From: PNNG01 sp046291695
Lineage (GTDB): Bacteria > Bacteroidota > Bacteroidia > UBA7662
Length of the DNA: 64,000 nucleotides
Direction: 5' to 3'
Assembly (NCBI GenBank): GCA_046291695.1
Contig: JBKBSO010000001.1
Span: 226,976 to 290,975, forward strand
Positions 52,338 through 61,273 of the stretch are shown one piece after another. The position numbers and the translations under genes are program-made. Position 1 is the first letter of the stretch; every line of letters begins with the position of its first letter. The notes under the pieces are model-generated. The model made no database searches and was not told where the DNA came from. It was given only the letters and a program-made list of their open reading frames with translations.

Positions 52338-53789
52338 TCAAGTCCCGCAAAAGGTCTGATAGTCCGCTTCAAAACTGGCAACATCGGGCTGGAGGTAGGC
52401 CTCCCGGCCGGCTTGGGCTTGGTAAGGTTGGCTGAGCACTTGAAGCAACTCGTCGAAAGGTTGGCGGTTACCGTTGATGGCCGCTTGCAGGGCGGCTTCT
52501 ACCCCATGGTTGCGCGGGATGTATAGGGGATTAGCCTGGCGCATTAGCTCGCGGGCATCCTCCAGTCCTTTGCTGTTGGTTATGGCGTTTTGCCAGTCGT
52601 GCTGCCAGTCTTTATAGTCGGCATGGTCGGGTATAAACTCCTGATAAAGTTCAGGATAACAAAGCGAGGCGAAAGTGTTGGTATAATCGAGTCGGTGCTG
52701 CTCCATGAGCTTCAGCAGCCGGTGGAGCAAGTCCAAATGCGCAGCTTGTACTTCCTCAAAACCGATTTTTTGCAGCATTACGCGATTGTATTGCCCTTGC
52801 CAGCGGGCATCGAAGCCATCGAGGGCGTCTTGTGCCAGGGCGATGGCGCTATCTTTTTCGGCATGCAGTATAGGCAGCAGGGCCTCCGCAAAGCGAGCCA
52901 AGTTCCATTTGATGATGTTGGGTTGATTGCCAAAGGCATAACGTCCCTGCTGGTCGATGGAACTGTACACCCTAGCCGGGTGGTAGGCGTTCAAAAATGC
53001 ACAGGGGCCATAATCGAAGGTTTCACCGCTGATGGAGGTATTGTCGGTATTCATCACCCCGTGGATAAAGCCCACCCGCATCCAATTTACCACCAGGGTT
53101 ATTTGCTGGTCCATCACGCGGTAAAACAAGGCCAAGGCGGGATTGTCGTCATTAGCCAGTTCGGGATACAGCCGCTCGATGGTATACTGCAGCAAGGCCT
53201 GCAGTTCATCGGCATTCCGTAGGTAGGCGGCATACTGAAAGGTACCCACCCGTAGGTGAGAACGCATCACCCGCAAGAGCGCTGCACCTTGGTGGGGCAC
53301 TTCACGTTGCACGCTTTCGCCGGTTTGTAGCACGGCCATACTGCGCGAACTGGGTACACCCAAATGGTGCATGGCCTCACTGATCAGGTATTCGCGCAAC
53401 ATGGCATAAAGGGTAGCCTTGCCATCGCCCCCGCGCGAATAAGGCGTACGTCCGCTACCTTTGAGCTGAATATCGAAGCGCTCCCCGGCCGTATTCAGTT
53501 GCTCGCCCAACACAATGGCCCTACCATCGCCCAACCGGGTAAACGAACCAAACTGGTGCCCGGCATAAGCCTGTGCGAAGCTGGAGCTGCTTTGCAAGGC
53601 CGCTTCAGCAAGCAAGCTGTCGATCACTTGTACCGGATTGCCGGGATCGACCCCCAATTCGGCACAAAGCGGCTCGTTAAACAAGTACAAAACGGGCCGG
53701 CGGAGTGCAGTGGGTTTTACCAGACTGTAAAAAGCGGCAGGCAGCCGAAGGTACGAGTTGTCGAATGTAAATGTCGTTTTTGTGGGCAT
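52338..53789 (-). CDS. selO: SelO/YdiU family protein AMPylase
   Basis: A 483-residue pseudokinase-fold enzyme that transfers AMP to protein hydroxyls. Conserved family motifs include FAQAYAGHQFG (71-81), GDGRA (88-92), KGSGRTPYSRGGDGKA (110-125) and the NTDNTSISGETFDYGPCAF block at 247-265. Length is typical for bacterial SelO. There is no selenocysteine near the C-terminus, as usual in bacteria. It is convergent with the receptor gene across 214 bases that hold no recognised feature. Confidence 0.93.
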   Translation of the reverse strand: MPTKTTFTFDNSYLRLPAAFYSLVKPTALRRPVLYLFNEPLCAELGVDPGNPVQVIDSLLAEAALQSSSSFAQAYAGHQFGSFTRLGDGRAIVLGEQLNTAGERFDIQLKGSGRTPYSRGGDGKATLYAMLREYLISEAMHHLGVPSSRSMAVLQTGESVQREVPHQGAALLRVMRSHLRVGTFQYAAYLRNADELQALLQYTIERLYPELANDDNPALALFYRVMDQQITLVVNWMRVGFIHGVMNTDNTSISGETFDYGPCAFLNAYHPARVYSSIDQQGRYAFGNQPNIIKWNLARFAEALLPILHAEKDSAIALAQDALDGFDARWQGQYNRVMLQKIGFEEVQAAHLDLLHRLLKLMEQHRLDYTNTFASLCYPELYQEFIPDHADYKDWQHDWQNAITNSKGLEDARELMRQANPLYIPRNHGVEAALQAAINGNRQPFDELLQVLSQPYQAQAGREAYLQPDVASFEADYQTFCGT

Positions 53790-54169
53790 GGGCGAAGCGA
53801 TATGAGCAAAGAATGTTTTCCAGGGCGATTTGGTTCGATTGACCTAAAATTAACTCCTTTTACCCACATGGTCGCAAATTCCAAAATCCATATCAATGTC
53901 GTGTAGTTAAGCACTAATCGTTGTTAAGCATCGTAAGCTCAATTTTTACCCCCGGATGGCCGAGGTTTTCACCACAGATCCCTGGAACCCGACCGCAGTA
54001 TCGGGGTTAAGCAGATAACGCAGATAGGCTGTGCAGCAAACAAGCAAGAGAGAAAACCAATGTTGCTGTGCAATGCGCTTGATTCCACAGAAAGGCCGTT
54101 TCAACCCAGTATCTTTCACTCAACTCAATGATTCGTTAACTAAACGACATTGAAATCCATATGGCCACA
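53790..54169. other. Intergenic region between SelO and SDR genes
   Basis: Nothing was recognised in these 380 bases: no convincing frame, repeat or terminator. The SelO promoter should lie at the left end. Confidence 0.4.
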
Positions 54170-54949
54170 TCAACTACCGGAAGTAGCCAATCGCTTCTTG
54201 ATTTTCATCATCAAAAAATCGGGAGTTATACGGGGTAAATTGGAAACAAACCAGTTTTGAAAACCAACCACTTTGGTTCCCTTCCCATGCAGCAATAATT
54301 GAACGCCTTGTTGGGCTACCACCTCGGCTGCTACGGGTTTACTCCTTTGGTAAGCACGGGTTGTTGACATCGCAAGGGTGGTAAAAGGAGTATCGGTGGG
54401 TCCGGGGCATAAAGTAGTAACCACGAGCCCACTTCCCTCCAATTCGGCATCGAGGGTTTGGCCAAAAGCCAATACAAAGGCTTTGGTAGCTGAATAGGTG
54501 CTGTAATAGGGTAAAGGCAAAAACGACAATAGCGATGCCACATTGAGTATTTTGCCAGAGCCTAGCGGCAAACGATCGGCAATAAACAAGTGGCTAAGGG
54601 CAACCAACGATTGCATATTGAGCTGCATCATCTGGAGATTCTCTTCTAGCCCGCTTGCCGCAAAGGCCCCATAGAGCCCCATACCGGCATTATTTACGAG
54701 GTGTGTGGGCTGCAATTCGGCTTCACGCAGTCGCTTGTACAAAACTTCGGCAGCACCCTGAACACTCAAATCTGCTTCGTATACATACACCTGGCAGGGA
54801 TGTTGGGCTTCTATTTGTGTCTTTAAGTCCATTAGTTTATCCGCACTTCTTGCTGTGATGACCAAATCACAACCAGCGGCTGCCAATTGTAAGGCCATTT
54901 CACGGCCTATTCCGGTGGATGCACCGGTAATTAAAATAAGCTTTTTCAT
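54170..54949 (-). CDS. Short-chain dehydrogenase/reductase (SDR)
   Basis: A 259-residue classical SDR. The cofactor motif TGASTGIG is at residues 8-15, NNAG at 86-89, and the catalytic set is S139-Y152-xxx-K156. Cofactor and substrate cannot be fixed, but an Arg34 just after the second strand suggests NADPH. It follows the tetR gene by 49 bases on the same strand and is preceded by a palindrome also found before tetR, so it is probably controlled by that repressor. Confidence 0.92.
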   Translation of the reverse strand: MKKLILITGASTGIGREMALQLAAAGCDLVITARSADKLMDLKTQIEAQHPCQVYVYEADLSVQGAAEVLYKRLREAELQPTHLVNNAGMGLYGAFAASGLEENLQMMQLNMQSLVALSHLFIADRLPLGSGKILNVASLLSFLPLPYYSTYSATKAFVLAFGQTLDAELEGSGLVVTTLCPGPTDTPFTTLAMSTTRAYQRSKPVAAEVVAQQGVQLLLHGKGTKVVGFQNWFVSNLPRITPDFLMMKIKKRLATSGS

Positions 54950-54967
54950 TGCATATTGATTATTAAT

Positions 54968-54980
54968 TGAACATTGTTCA
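54968..54980. promoter_or_regulatory. Putative TetR operator before the SDR gene
   Basis: TGAAC-ATT-GTTCA is a perfect 5-bp palindrome with a 3-base spacer. The same arms occur at 55644-55656 before the tetR gene. Two matching sites in one autoregulated unit are typical of a TetR repressor. Confidence 0.68.
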
Positions 54981-54998
54981 TTTTTAGGGTAAAAAAAA

Positions 54999-55616
54999 TC
55001 AACTTATCGCCAGCATACTTACCAAACTATCGTAGGCCCTGTGCATCAACACCAAGGGCTCCTCTTCACTCACACCTTGAATTCGTTCTCGAATAAATAG
55101 TGAACACATGCCATGGACGGCACTCCAGATGGCAAAAGCCAAGGCTTCCACCTGATGCCCCTTAAAATATCCCATTTTCATACAGTCGGTAATTGTGTTT
55201 CGTAAAACACCAAAGGTAGCCATGCCTTCACGCCATTTTTCTTCCTGACTTAAACGAAGTACATCCATAGGCGCCTTCATATTAAACATCAAGTCATACA
55301 TCAACTGATTTTCTAGAGCAAAAGCAAGATAAACCCGCCCCAGAGCCTTTAGGCGCTCAAAAGGATCGCCCACGTGCTGTAAGGCAGCCATATTCGCACC
55401 CAAAATGGCAAATCCCCTCCGGTGTAATTCGTGCAAAATTTCGTTCTTATCACGGAAATAAACATAAACAGTTCCCACACTGCACGCTACTTCCTGCGCA
55501 ATATTGCGTATGGTCGTTCGCTCTACCCCTAGTTCCACAAATAGTTTTTGTGCTACACTAAGAATACGCTCCTTTAAGGCTTCCTTTTCTTTGGCTTTGC
55601 GCGAAGTGGTTCCCAT
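54999..55616 (-). CDS. TetR/AcrR family transcriptional repressor
   Basis: A 205-residue regulator. The HTH lies at about residues 15-60 (KERILSVAQKLFVELGVERTTIRNIAQEVACSVGTVYVYFRDK, the TetR_N signature), followed by a helical ligand-binding domain. The frame continues 57 codons upstream, but that extension covers the operator and is not TetR-like, so ATG 55616 is chosen. It likely represses itself and the SDR gene from the two palindromes; the ligand is unknown. Confidence 0.9.
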   Translation of the reverse strand: MGTTSRKAKEKEALKERILSVAQKLFVELGVERTTIRNIAQEVACSVGTVYVYFRDKNEILHELHRRGFAILGANMAALQHVGDPFERLKALGRVYLAFALENQLMYDLMFNMKAPMDVLRLSQEEKWREGMATFGVLRNTITDCMKMGYFKGHQVEALAFAIWSAVHGMCSLFIRERIQGVSEEEPLVLMHRAYDSLVSMLAIS

Positions 55617-55643
55617 CCAACAAATTTCGTAAAACAAAATAAA

Positions 55644-55656
55644 TGAACTTTGTTCA
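55644..55656. promoter_or_regulatory. Putative TetR operator before tetR
   Basis: TGAAC-TTT-GTTCA has the same arms and spacing as 54968-54980. It begins 27 bases before the tetR start codon, within its expected promoter. Confidence 0.68.
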
Positions 55657-55863
55657 ATTTTCAAAAATTTTCTTTTGCTACACGGGTTCACCCCTTCCGC
55701 ACTACGGGCAGCACACCATTTTGGATGCGCATACGAAGGGAAGGATGTTTCTGCATCGGCCTTCTTCCGTATGGTAAAATTTCCCATCGAGCGCTTTGAA
55801 AATCAAGGCAATGTTTTACTTTTACGACTTAGCGTTTTATCTACTTCAATCTACCATTAAGCT

Positions 55864-56913
55864 ATGCGTTTCAAACACTTTACGGCAATTTTAATTCTGA
55901 TTTTGAGCAGTGGCTACCACCAAGCCAGTAGAGCCTGTACCCGTATGGTCTACAAAGGCCCGAACAATACGGTACTCACCGGTCGATCTATGGACTTTTC
56001 CATGGAAATACCGGCCAACCATTGGATATTTCCTCGAGGCATGAAGCGGAATGGTGAAGTTGGGGCCAATTCTATTAGCTGGACATCCAAATATGGCAGT
56101 TTAGCCATCAGCTCCTGGGACATCGCCACCACCGACGGGCTCAATGAAAAAGGCCTGAATGCCAATTTATTATGGCTCGTTGAATCAAACTATCCTTCAT
56201 TTGATAAACAGGGCAATAAAAAAGGATTAGCCATTTCGTTGTGGGCCCAATACATGCTCGATAATTTTGCTACGGTGGCGGAAGCCGTAGCGCATTTCCG
56301 CAATGCTGATTTTGCCGTAGTATCCGATTTTATTCCGGGTACCGATAAATTCACCACCGTACACTTGTCCATTTCGGATGCTTCGGGCGACAATGCCATT
56401 TTCGAATACATTGGAGGCGAGCTGGTGATTCATCACGATGCATCCTTTACCATAATGACCAACGATCCTCGCTATGAATTGCAATTGGCCATTGGCAAAT
56501 ACTGGGAAAACATTCCCGGTAAAAGCTTCCTGCCCGGCTCGGTAACCTCAAGCGACCGCTATGTCCGTGCCCGATTTTTCATCGATGCCATCCCACAAAC
56601 CGATAATACCCGGATAGCCGTGGCTGGCGTTATGAGCGTAGTACGTAATGTATCGGTACCTTATGGATTCGAAATTGAGGGCTTTCCCAATTTATCTACT
56701 ACCCGCTGGCGTATGGTGGCCGATCACAAAAACCTGGTGTACTATTTCGAAACAGCCCTCACCCCTAACCTCTTTTGGGTTGATCTGAATAAATTTGATC
56801 TGAGCGAAAAAGGAAGTGTGATGAAACTCGATTTGGCGAACCATGTTACTTTTTCGGGCGAAAGTTCGGCTGCTTTTAAAAAGTCTGCACCATTTAAATT
56901 TATGGGCCTATGA
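55864..56913 (+). CDS. Choloylglycine/penicillin V acylase family Ntn hydrolase
   Basis: A 349-residue exported amidase. The signal peptide ends ASRA, leaving Cys25 as the first mature residue and nucleophile. R41 and D44 follow at the spacing of Cys1, Arg17 and Asp20 in penicillin V acylases and bile salt hydrolases. Other family motifs are GLNEKGLNANLLWL and EGFPNLSTTRWRMVAD. Substrates could be bile salts, penicillin V or acyl-homoserine lactones; sequence does not decide. The stop overlaps the start of the psiE-like gene (ATGA). A weak promoter match (TTTG-N18-TACTTTTA, 55795-55824) lies upstream. Confidence 0.9.
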   Translation: MRFKHFTAILILILSSGYHQASRACTRMVYKGPNNTVLTGRSMDFSMEIPANHWIFPRGMKRNGEVGANSISWTSKYGSLAISSWDIATTDGLNEKGLNANLLWLVESNYPSFDKQGNKKGLAISLWAQYMLDNFATVAEAVAHFRNADFAVVSDFIPGTDKFTTVHLSISDASGDNAIFEYIGGELVIHHDASFTIMTNDPRYELQLAIGKYWENIPGKSFLPGSVTSSDRYVRARFFIDAIPQTDNTRIAVAGVMSVVRNVSVPYGFEIEGFPNLSTTRWRMVADHKNLVYYFETALTPNLFWVDLNKFDLSEKGSVMKLDLANHVTFSGESSAAFKKSAPFKFMGL

Positions 56914-57320
56914 TGCAACAGATGGTAAAAAAAATTGAGCTGGCCGTGTTTTACATCCTCACTAGCATCATTGCTATTTATATTTTTGTTGAAATCATCG
57001 AACTCGTTTACCTTTTCGGGAAAGCATTGATTAGCACCAACGACACCACCACCCGTCTGCTCATCAGCAAAGAGCAAACCGCCTTGGTATTACCCGTTTT
57101 CTTTAATATTCTCATCGCCATTGAGCTTATGGATACCCTAAACGCATATCTCACCGACCACAAAATTAAAGTACAAAGCATTTTACTGATTGGGCTTATT
57201 GCCATTGGCCGAAAACTGCTGGTACTCGACCTGGGTCACGCCGACGGCTTAAGCAATATCGGCTTAGCCTCCATCATCATAGCACTATCGCTAGGCTATT
57301 ATTTGGTCAAAAAGAGTTAA
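56910..57320 (+). CDS. PsiE-like membrane protein
   Basis: A 136-residue protein with four TM helices (about 9-31, 51-73, 85-101 and 112-131), matching the phosphate-starvation-inducible PsiE family in length and in the GRKLLVLDLG motif between the last two helices. Its ATG overlaps the hydrolase stop, so both are translated together. A second ATG at 56913 is equally likely as the start. Function of the family is not known. Confidence 0.78.
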   Translation: MMQQMVKKIELAVFYILTSIIAIYIFVEIIELVYLFGKALISTNDTTTRLLISKEQTALVLPVFFNILIAIELMDTLNAYLTDHKIKVQSILLIGLIAIGRKLLVLDLGHADGLSNIGLASIIIALSLGYYLVKKS

Positions 57321-57861
57321 GGGCAAACCGGGTTTCGAACAAGCGCGACCATACCGATAAACTAATGAATCGTTCTTGCTTACGCTCACAATCCCTAAGC
57401 ACACCTTCTTTTTGGAAGCCTAAGCGCAAAAGCAGCTTCTCAGAGGCCACATTATCGGTTTCTACCTGGGCCTCCAACCGATGAACCAAGGCCGAAGCCT
57501 GTACATCATCGAGCACCAGGCTTAAGGCTTCGTGCATGATGCCCTTTCGCCAATAGGCTGGCAACAACCAATAACCCAGCTCTGCCGATAGGTGTTGGGC
57601 TTTGTAAAAATAAACCCCCACTATGCCCATAAAATCGTTATTATGGCTGGTAATTACCCAAAATCGGCCCGATTTGGTGTTTTCGATGCTTTGATAAAAC
57701 GCCATTTGCTCGCGGCAAGCTTCTTGGGTATCATACGAAATGCCATAATGCCGAATCACCTCGGGATGCGACAAACCCTCAAACACCTCAGGCAAATCCG
57801 CATCTTCTACCGGACGCAAGCCAAGTCGCGTACTTGTTAATACAGCAGTAAACATCTTCAA
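57307..57861 (-). CDS. GNAT family N-acetyltransferase (RimJ/RimL-like)
   Basis: A 184-residue acetyltransferase of the RimJ/RimL type. Motifs are RLGLRPVEDADLPEVFEGLSHPEV at the N-terminus, GIVGVYF, the acetyl-CoA loop ELGYWLLPAYWRKGIMHEAL, and NVASEKLLLRLGF. It probably acetylates a protein or small-molecule amine; the acceptor is unknown. Its end overlaps the end of the psiE-like gene by 14 bases. Confidence 0.9.
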   Translation of the reverse strand: MKMFTAVLTSTRLGLRPVEDADLPEVFEGLSHPEVIRHYGISYDTQEACREQMAFYQSIENTKSGRFWVITSHNNDFMGIVGVYFYKAQHLSAELGYWLLPAYWRKGIMHEALSLVLDDVQASALVHRLEAQVETDNVASEKLLLRLGFQKEGVLRDCERKQERFISLSVWSRLFETRFALNSF

Positions 57862-57921
57862 AATTACGATTCGTCTGGCTGAATAGGCACTGCCATACCA
57901 GTAGGCAACAAATTTTAACTA

Positions 57922-58209
57922 CTATCCGTTGAGCAGCAAAACTACTGGATTCGCATGGTGTACTTCGTTGCCGGCAGTCAAACTAGCCTTGACCATATGT
58001 TGTTGATTGGTAACCGGTGCCTCAAACAATTCCGTTTTGAACGCGGTGGTCAGCGTCACCTCACGTTCGAAACGCTTTTCTGGAATACCAGCTGTAGCTT
58101 CAATGATCAGAATGAGTTTTGCAGGACCAGCGGTAGCATGGTCGATTACTTTGGCAACAATTTTCCCTTGTTGCAAGCTGGTTTCTAAAATAATTTCTGG
58201 AAGGCGCAT
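57922..58209 (-). CDS. Small unknown protein downstream of an exported protein gene
   Basis: A 95-residue protein, beta-strand-rich (IILETSLQQGKIVAKVIDH, KLILIIEATAG, EREVTLTTAFKTELFEAP), without a signal peptide or known motif. The ATG at 58209 is 10 bases after the stop of the previous gene on the same strand, so it is probably co-transcribed. An upstream extension to 58329 would overlap that gene heavily and is rejected. Confidence 0.5.
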   Translation of the reverse strand: MRLPEIILETSLQQGKIVAKVIDHATAGPAKLILIIEATAGIPEKRFEREVTLTTAFKTELFEAPVTNQQHMVKASLTAGNEVHHANPVVLLLNG

Positions 58210-58219
58210 AATGATAGTG

Positions 58220-59509
58220 TTAAAGGTTGGCTTGAGCTGAGTTGAACATCCTGAGGAAATCAGGCAAATAATGTAAACTGATGGATATACCGCCTGAAAA
58301 ATAGGAATCAAACCTGTTGCGGGTATCATTTCTAAAATACACTGCCCCTAAATGGTAGCGAATAGCCGTGTTCTGCCGTAAACTAAGTCCGGTATAATAT
58401 ACCGGCTCTAAACCACTCAAGCCTTGTCCCAATCCCAATCCCAAACTAGGTGCTATAAAATATTGCCAGCCATCGGAGCACCATCGATAATCGCGGTCGG
58501 GTTCTATTTTTCGTAAATGCGGCGAAAAAAGGGCAAATACAGGGGCACGACCCAGGCCCGGTATGACCATTAACCCCAAATCGCTGCCCACATAGCGGTG
58601 CAAACCCAGTACTTCAGCAGAGCTGTTAACTTCGGTTGTTTTATAACTAGTGCGTGCAGCATCTAAGGCAATGGCTTCAAGAAAATCGTATAATTCCTTT
58701 TGTTTTTGTTGATGCGTTTTGTACCCAGTTCGGGAAGTTTTCATCAGCGATGTTAATCCTACATAAGTCAGGCTATCTAAGGCCCCCTTCAACGAATCCA
58801 TAAACTCCTCAAAACCCGCATCATCCATTTTGAGGTAAAAGATTGGGTCTTCCAACTTTTGATTGATGCTAACCACTGTGTCTTTTATGCCATTAAGCCT
58901 ACTGCCAATCATTGGATTTGGCTTGAAGGCTTGAGCATAATTCATCAATTCCGTGAACTTGGCGTCGGATGCGGCTTGTATCACAATGGCCGAGTCGAGG
59001 CGGACTTCAGTTCTTGAGCGAAATTGCAGCCAACGATCCGACAATGACCTGCTGCTCATCCCATACAAAACCTGACTAAATGTCGATTCAACAAGTCCGT
59101 GCTTAATAGCATAATCCATACTCAGTTCAATAACCCGCACATACTCCTTGGCGAAGGCCTTAGCCAGGGTTTCGGTCATTAACTGTACTTCTTTTATCGT
59201 AAAAATGAGCTGTGCGTTCACCGGAAAGGGTCCCAGTTCGGCGGTCCAACTTTTTCCTTGCACGGCAACATCAACCTTTTTAGGTTCCTGCGTATTCACG
59301 CGTACGTACAAGGCTACTGATTGGTATGGAGCCTGGCTTACCCCTTCAATCAATATAATTCGCCCGTAAGCTAATCGCTCATTACTTTCGAATTTTCCGG
59401 CATCACTGTTATAGCGAAGTGTACTCTGGGCTGCAGCTTTAGAATAAAAAGCCCCAATCACCACCAAGCTCATACACATCAGCCGGATTGCTTGTGTTAA
59501 AGTTTTCAT
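58220..59509 (-). CDS. Exported protein of unknown function
   Basis: A 429-residue protein with a signal peptide ending near residue 28 (AAAQ). The middle (about 120-310) is helical and charged. The last 90 residues look like beta strands ending FSGGISISLHYLP, which may be a small barrel or an anchor in the outer membrane. The frame is open to 59686, but only ATG 59509 starts directly with the signal sequence. No family recognised. Confidence 0.68.
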   Translation of the reverse strand: MKTLTQAIRLMCMSLVVIGAFYSKAAAQSTLRYNSDAGKFESNERLAYGRIILIEGVSQAPYQSVALYVRVNTQEPKKVDVAVQGKSWTAELGPFPVNAQLIFTIKEVQLMTETLAKAFAKEYVRVIELSMDYAIKHGLVESTFSQVLYGMSSRSLSDRWLQFRSRTEVRLDSAIVIQAASDAKFTELMNYAQAFKPNPMIGSRLNGIKDTVVSINQKLEDPIFYLKMDDAGFEEFMDSLKGALDSLTYVGLTSLMKTSRTGYKTHQQKQKELYDFLEAIALDAARTSYKTTEVNSSAEVLGLHRYVGSDLGLMVIPGLGRAPVFALFSPHLRKIEPDRDYRWCSDGWQYFIAPSLGLGLGQGLSGLEPVYYTGLSLRQNTAIRYHLGAVYFRNDTRNRFDSYFSGGISISLHYLPDFLRMFNSAQANL

Positions 59510-59874
59510 ATCGTGTTTGTTTGGTTTCGGCCTGATGAACCCAAATTCACAAACCTTAACCCTAATGTAAATGACTTTATCCGACTCAAAAAGAAAAATC
59601 CAAGATTTAACACTTCCCAAAATAAGAACCCGTACCATTCTTGAATGCCATTTCAAAATCGAGACAGCATTCTCATTATCACACAAAAACCACAGTTAGA
59701 ATTATCGCTTTTGAGCCGGTTTGGGAATTTACCTCCACTACAAGCACAAGGAGCACATCATTTGGTTATAAATTAAATTTTAAACAGCAGCGCACTTAAA
59801 TCTTCAATAACCAATGGGTTACCAAACAAAAAGTCAAAAAAAACCTTAAAAAGTTGACCAAGCTCAGGAGGTAG
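59510..59874. other. Intergenic region
   Basis: These 365 bases contain A- and T-rich runs (for example eight A at about 59833) but no hairpin with a T-tract, repeat or gene that I can support. Confidence 0.4.
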
Positions 59875-60312
59875 TTAGCGTATTTTCTGCCCCAAATCTT
59901 CAGTGGCATTTACGCCTAAAAGGGCAAAGTATACAAAGCCCGCCATGGCGATGAGCATAAATACGCTATCGGCAAAAATGAGGTAGTTCACAATCGCAAA
60001 CAAAACGGCACCTTCAATCAACGACCACTGAATAATTTTTGCCGATTGGTAAACTTTCAGCTTTTCAATCACATCTTGGGTTTCTTGAGCCGCTTTTAAA
60101 CGTACAGCAAACAGTTTTCGAGATGCCACAATACAGCCTACCATCGCCCCGATCACAATAATTAGGTTTGTGCTGATATCAGCACTCACCCCTTCGGGGC
60201 GTGCAACAAATAAGGCTACACCGCCAAACATCAATTGACCGGCTGCCAAAGCTATTTGAATCAGACGCATGGTTCTGATCATCTGCGCCGGGCTATTGGT
60301 ATCATTTGCCAT
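59875..60312 (-). CDS. Four-TM membrane protein of unknown function
   Basis: A 145-residue protein with TM helices at about 15-37, 47-65, 93-112 and 115-133. A charged loop (RLKAAQETQDVIEKLKVYQSAK) links the second and third. It resembles uncharacterised small membrane proteins common in Bacteroidota. It is divergent from the L,D-transpeptidase gene. Confidence 0.7.
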   Translation of the reverse strand: MANDTNSPAQMIRTMRLIQIALAAGQLMFGGVALFVARPEGVSADISTNLIIVIGAMVGCIVASRKLFAVRLKAAQETQDVIEKLKVYQSAKIIQWSLIEGAVLFAIVNYLIFADSVFMLIAMAGFVYFALLGVNATEDLGQKIR

Positions 60313-60469
60313 AAGCGATCATTAAGGATGAACTAAGATGCCATTTTCTAATGAATTTGCAAAATGCATGCCCTACACAATCAACCAACAAAATAAAATC
60401 TACCTCTCCCCTTGCGAATGCGACACCAAAGCAGGACCTTTGTTGACACATGGTAACTCCCTGCTTTTC

Positions 60470-61273
60470 ATGCGATTTATAAAACTTTCGGCGGTGCTGG
60501 CCACCCTCTGGCTCATTGGCCTTGCCTTACGTTCGGCTCCTGAAAAACAGACTCATGAGCCGAATACCCTTGAAATGGATAGTGTTGCCTTGATGAACAT
60601 CTGGTTATATGAGCGACTGGAAAGCGATATTCCACGACCGGCTTTTCCGGTTTTCACACGTGCCACCGAAGCCTACTTCAACCTTCAGGCCAGTGGTAAG
60701 CTCCAGAAACCCCTGCTATGCGTCATCGACTTTAGCCTGCCCTCGAACCTTGAACGTCTGTGGATTTACGATATGCAAAACAACCAAATCGTTTACCATA
60801 GCCTTGTAGCTCATGGGCAAAAAAGCGGTGAGTTGTATGCTGAAAGCTGGTCGAACCAGCCCGGCTCACACCAAAGCAGTCCGGGTATCTACCTTACGGG
60901 TGGCGTCTATTTCGGAAAACATGGCCTGAGCCTTTACCTTGATGGTCAGGAACCAGGCATTAACCACCTGGCACGAGAAAGGGCCATCGTAATGCACGCC
61001 GCAGAATATGTGAGCTTCGACTTTATAAGCAAGCATGGGCGTCTTGGTCGCAGTTTTGGCTGTCCTGCCATACCGGTTGATCGTTACGAAGAAATCATAC
61101 ACTTGCTGGCTAATCAAGCCGCACTTTACATCCACCATCCGAATCATGTAGAATCGAAGATGGAAGGCAAAGAAATGGTTTGTGCAAGCATGGCTGCCTG
61201 GTGTTCAGCACAAGCTGGATTCACAGCCTTCGACCAGCATTGGGTAGAAATACCGGCTACGCCTCCTCATTAA
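60470..61273 (+). CDS. L,D-transpeptidase catalytic domain protein (YkuD_2 type)
   Basis: A 267-residue exported protein. With the start at 60470 the first 22 residues are a signal/anchor (MRFIKLSAVLATLWLIGLAL). The catalytic domain has H176 (AIVMHAAEYV) and SFGCPA with C198, the HX...S-x-G-C pattern of L,D-transpeptidases in the murein catalytic domain family. An ATG at 60338 would add 44 residues with no signal character. Its 3' end overlaps the convergent L,D-transpeptidase gene by 17 bases. Confidence 0.85.
   Translation: MRFIKLSAVLATLWLIGLALRSAPEKQTHEPNTLEMDSVALMNIWLYERLESDIPRPAFPVFTRATEAYFNLQASGKLQKPLLCVIDFSLPSNLERLWIYDMQNNQIVYHSLVAHGQKSGELYAESWSNQPGSHQSSPGIYLTGGVYFGKHGLSLYLDGQEPGINHLARERAIVMHAAEYVSFDFISKHGRLGRSFGCPAIPVDRYEEIIHLLANQAALYIHHPNHVESKMEGKEMVCASMAAWCSAQAGFTAFDQHWVEIPATPPH

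Noticed and set aside
52590..53222. A 210-codon plus-strand open frame
   Set aside because: Antisense to selO, whose motifs are intact.
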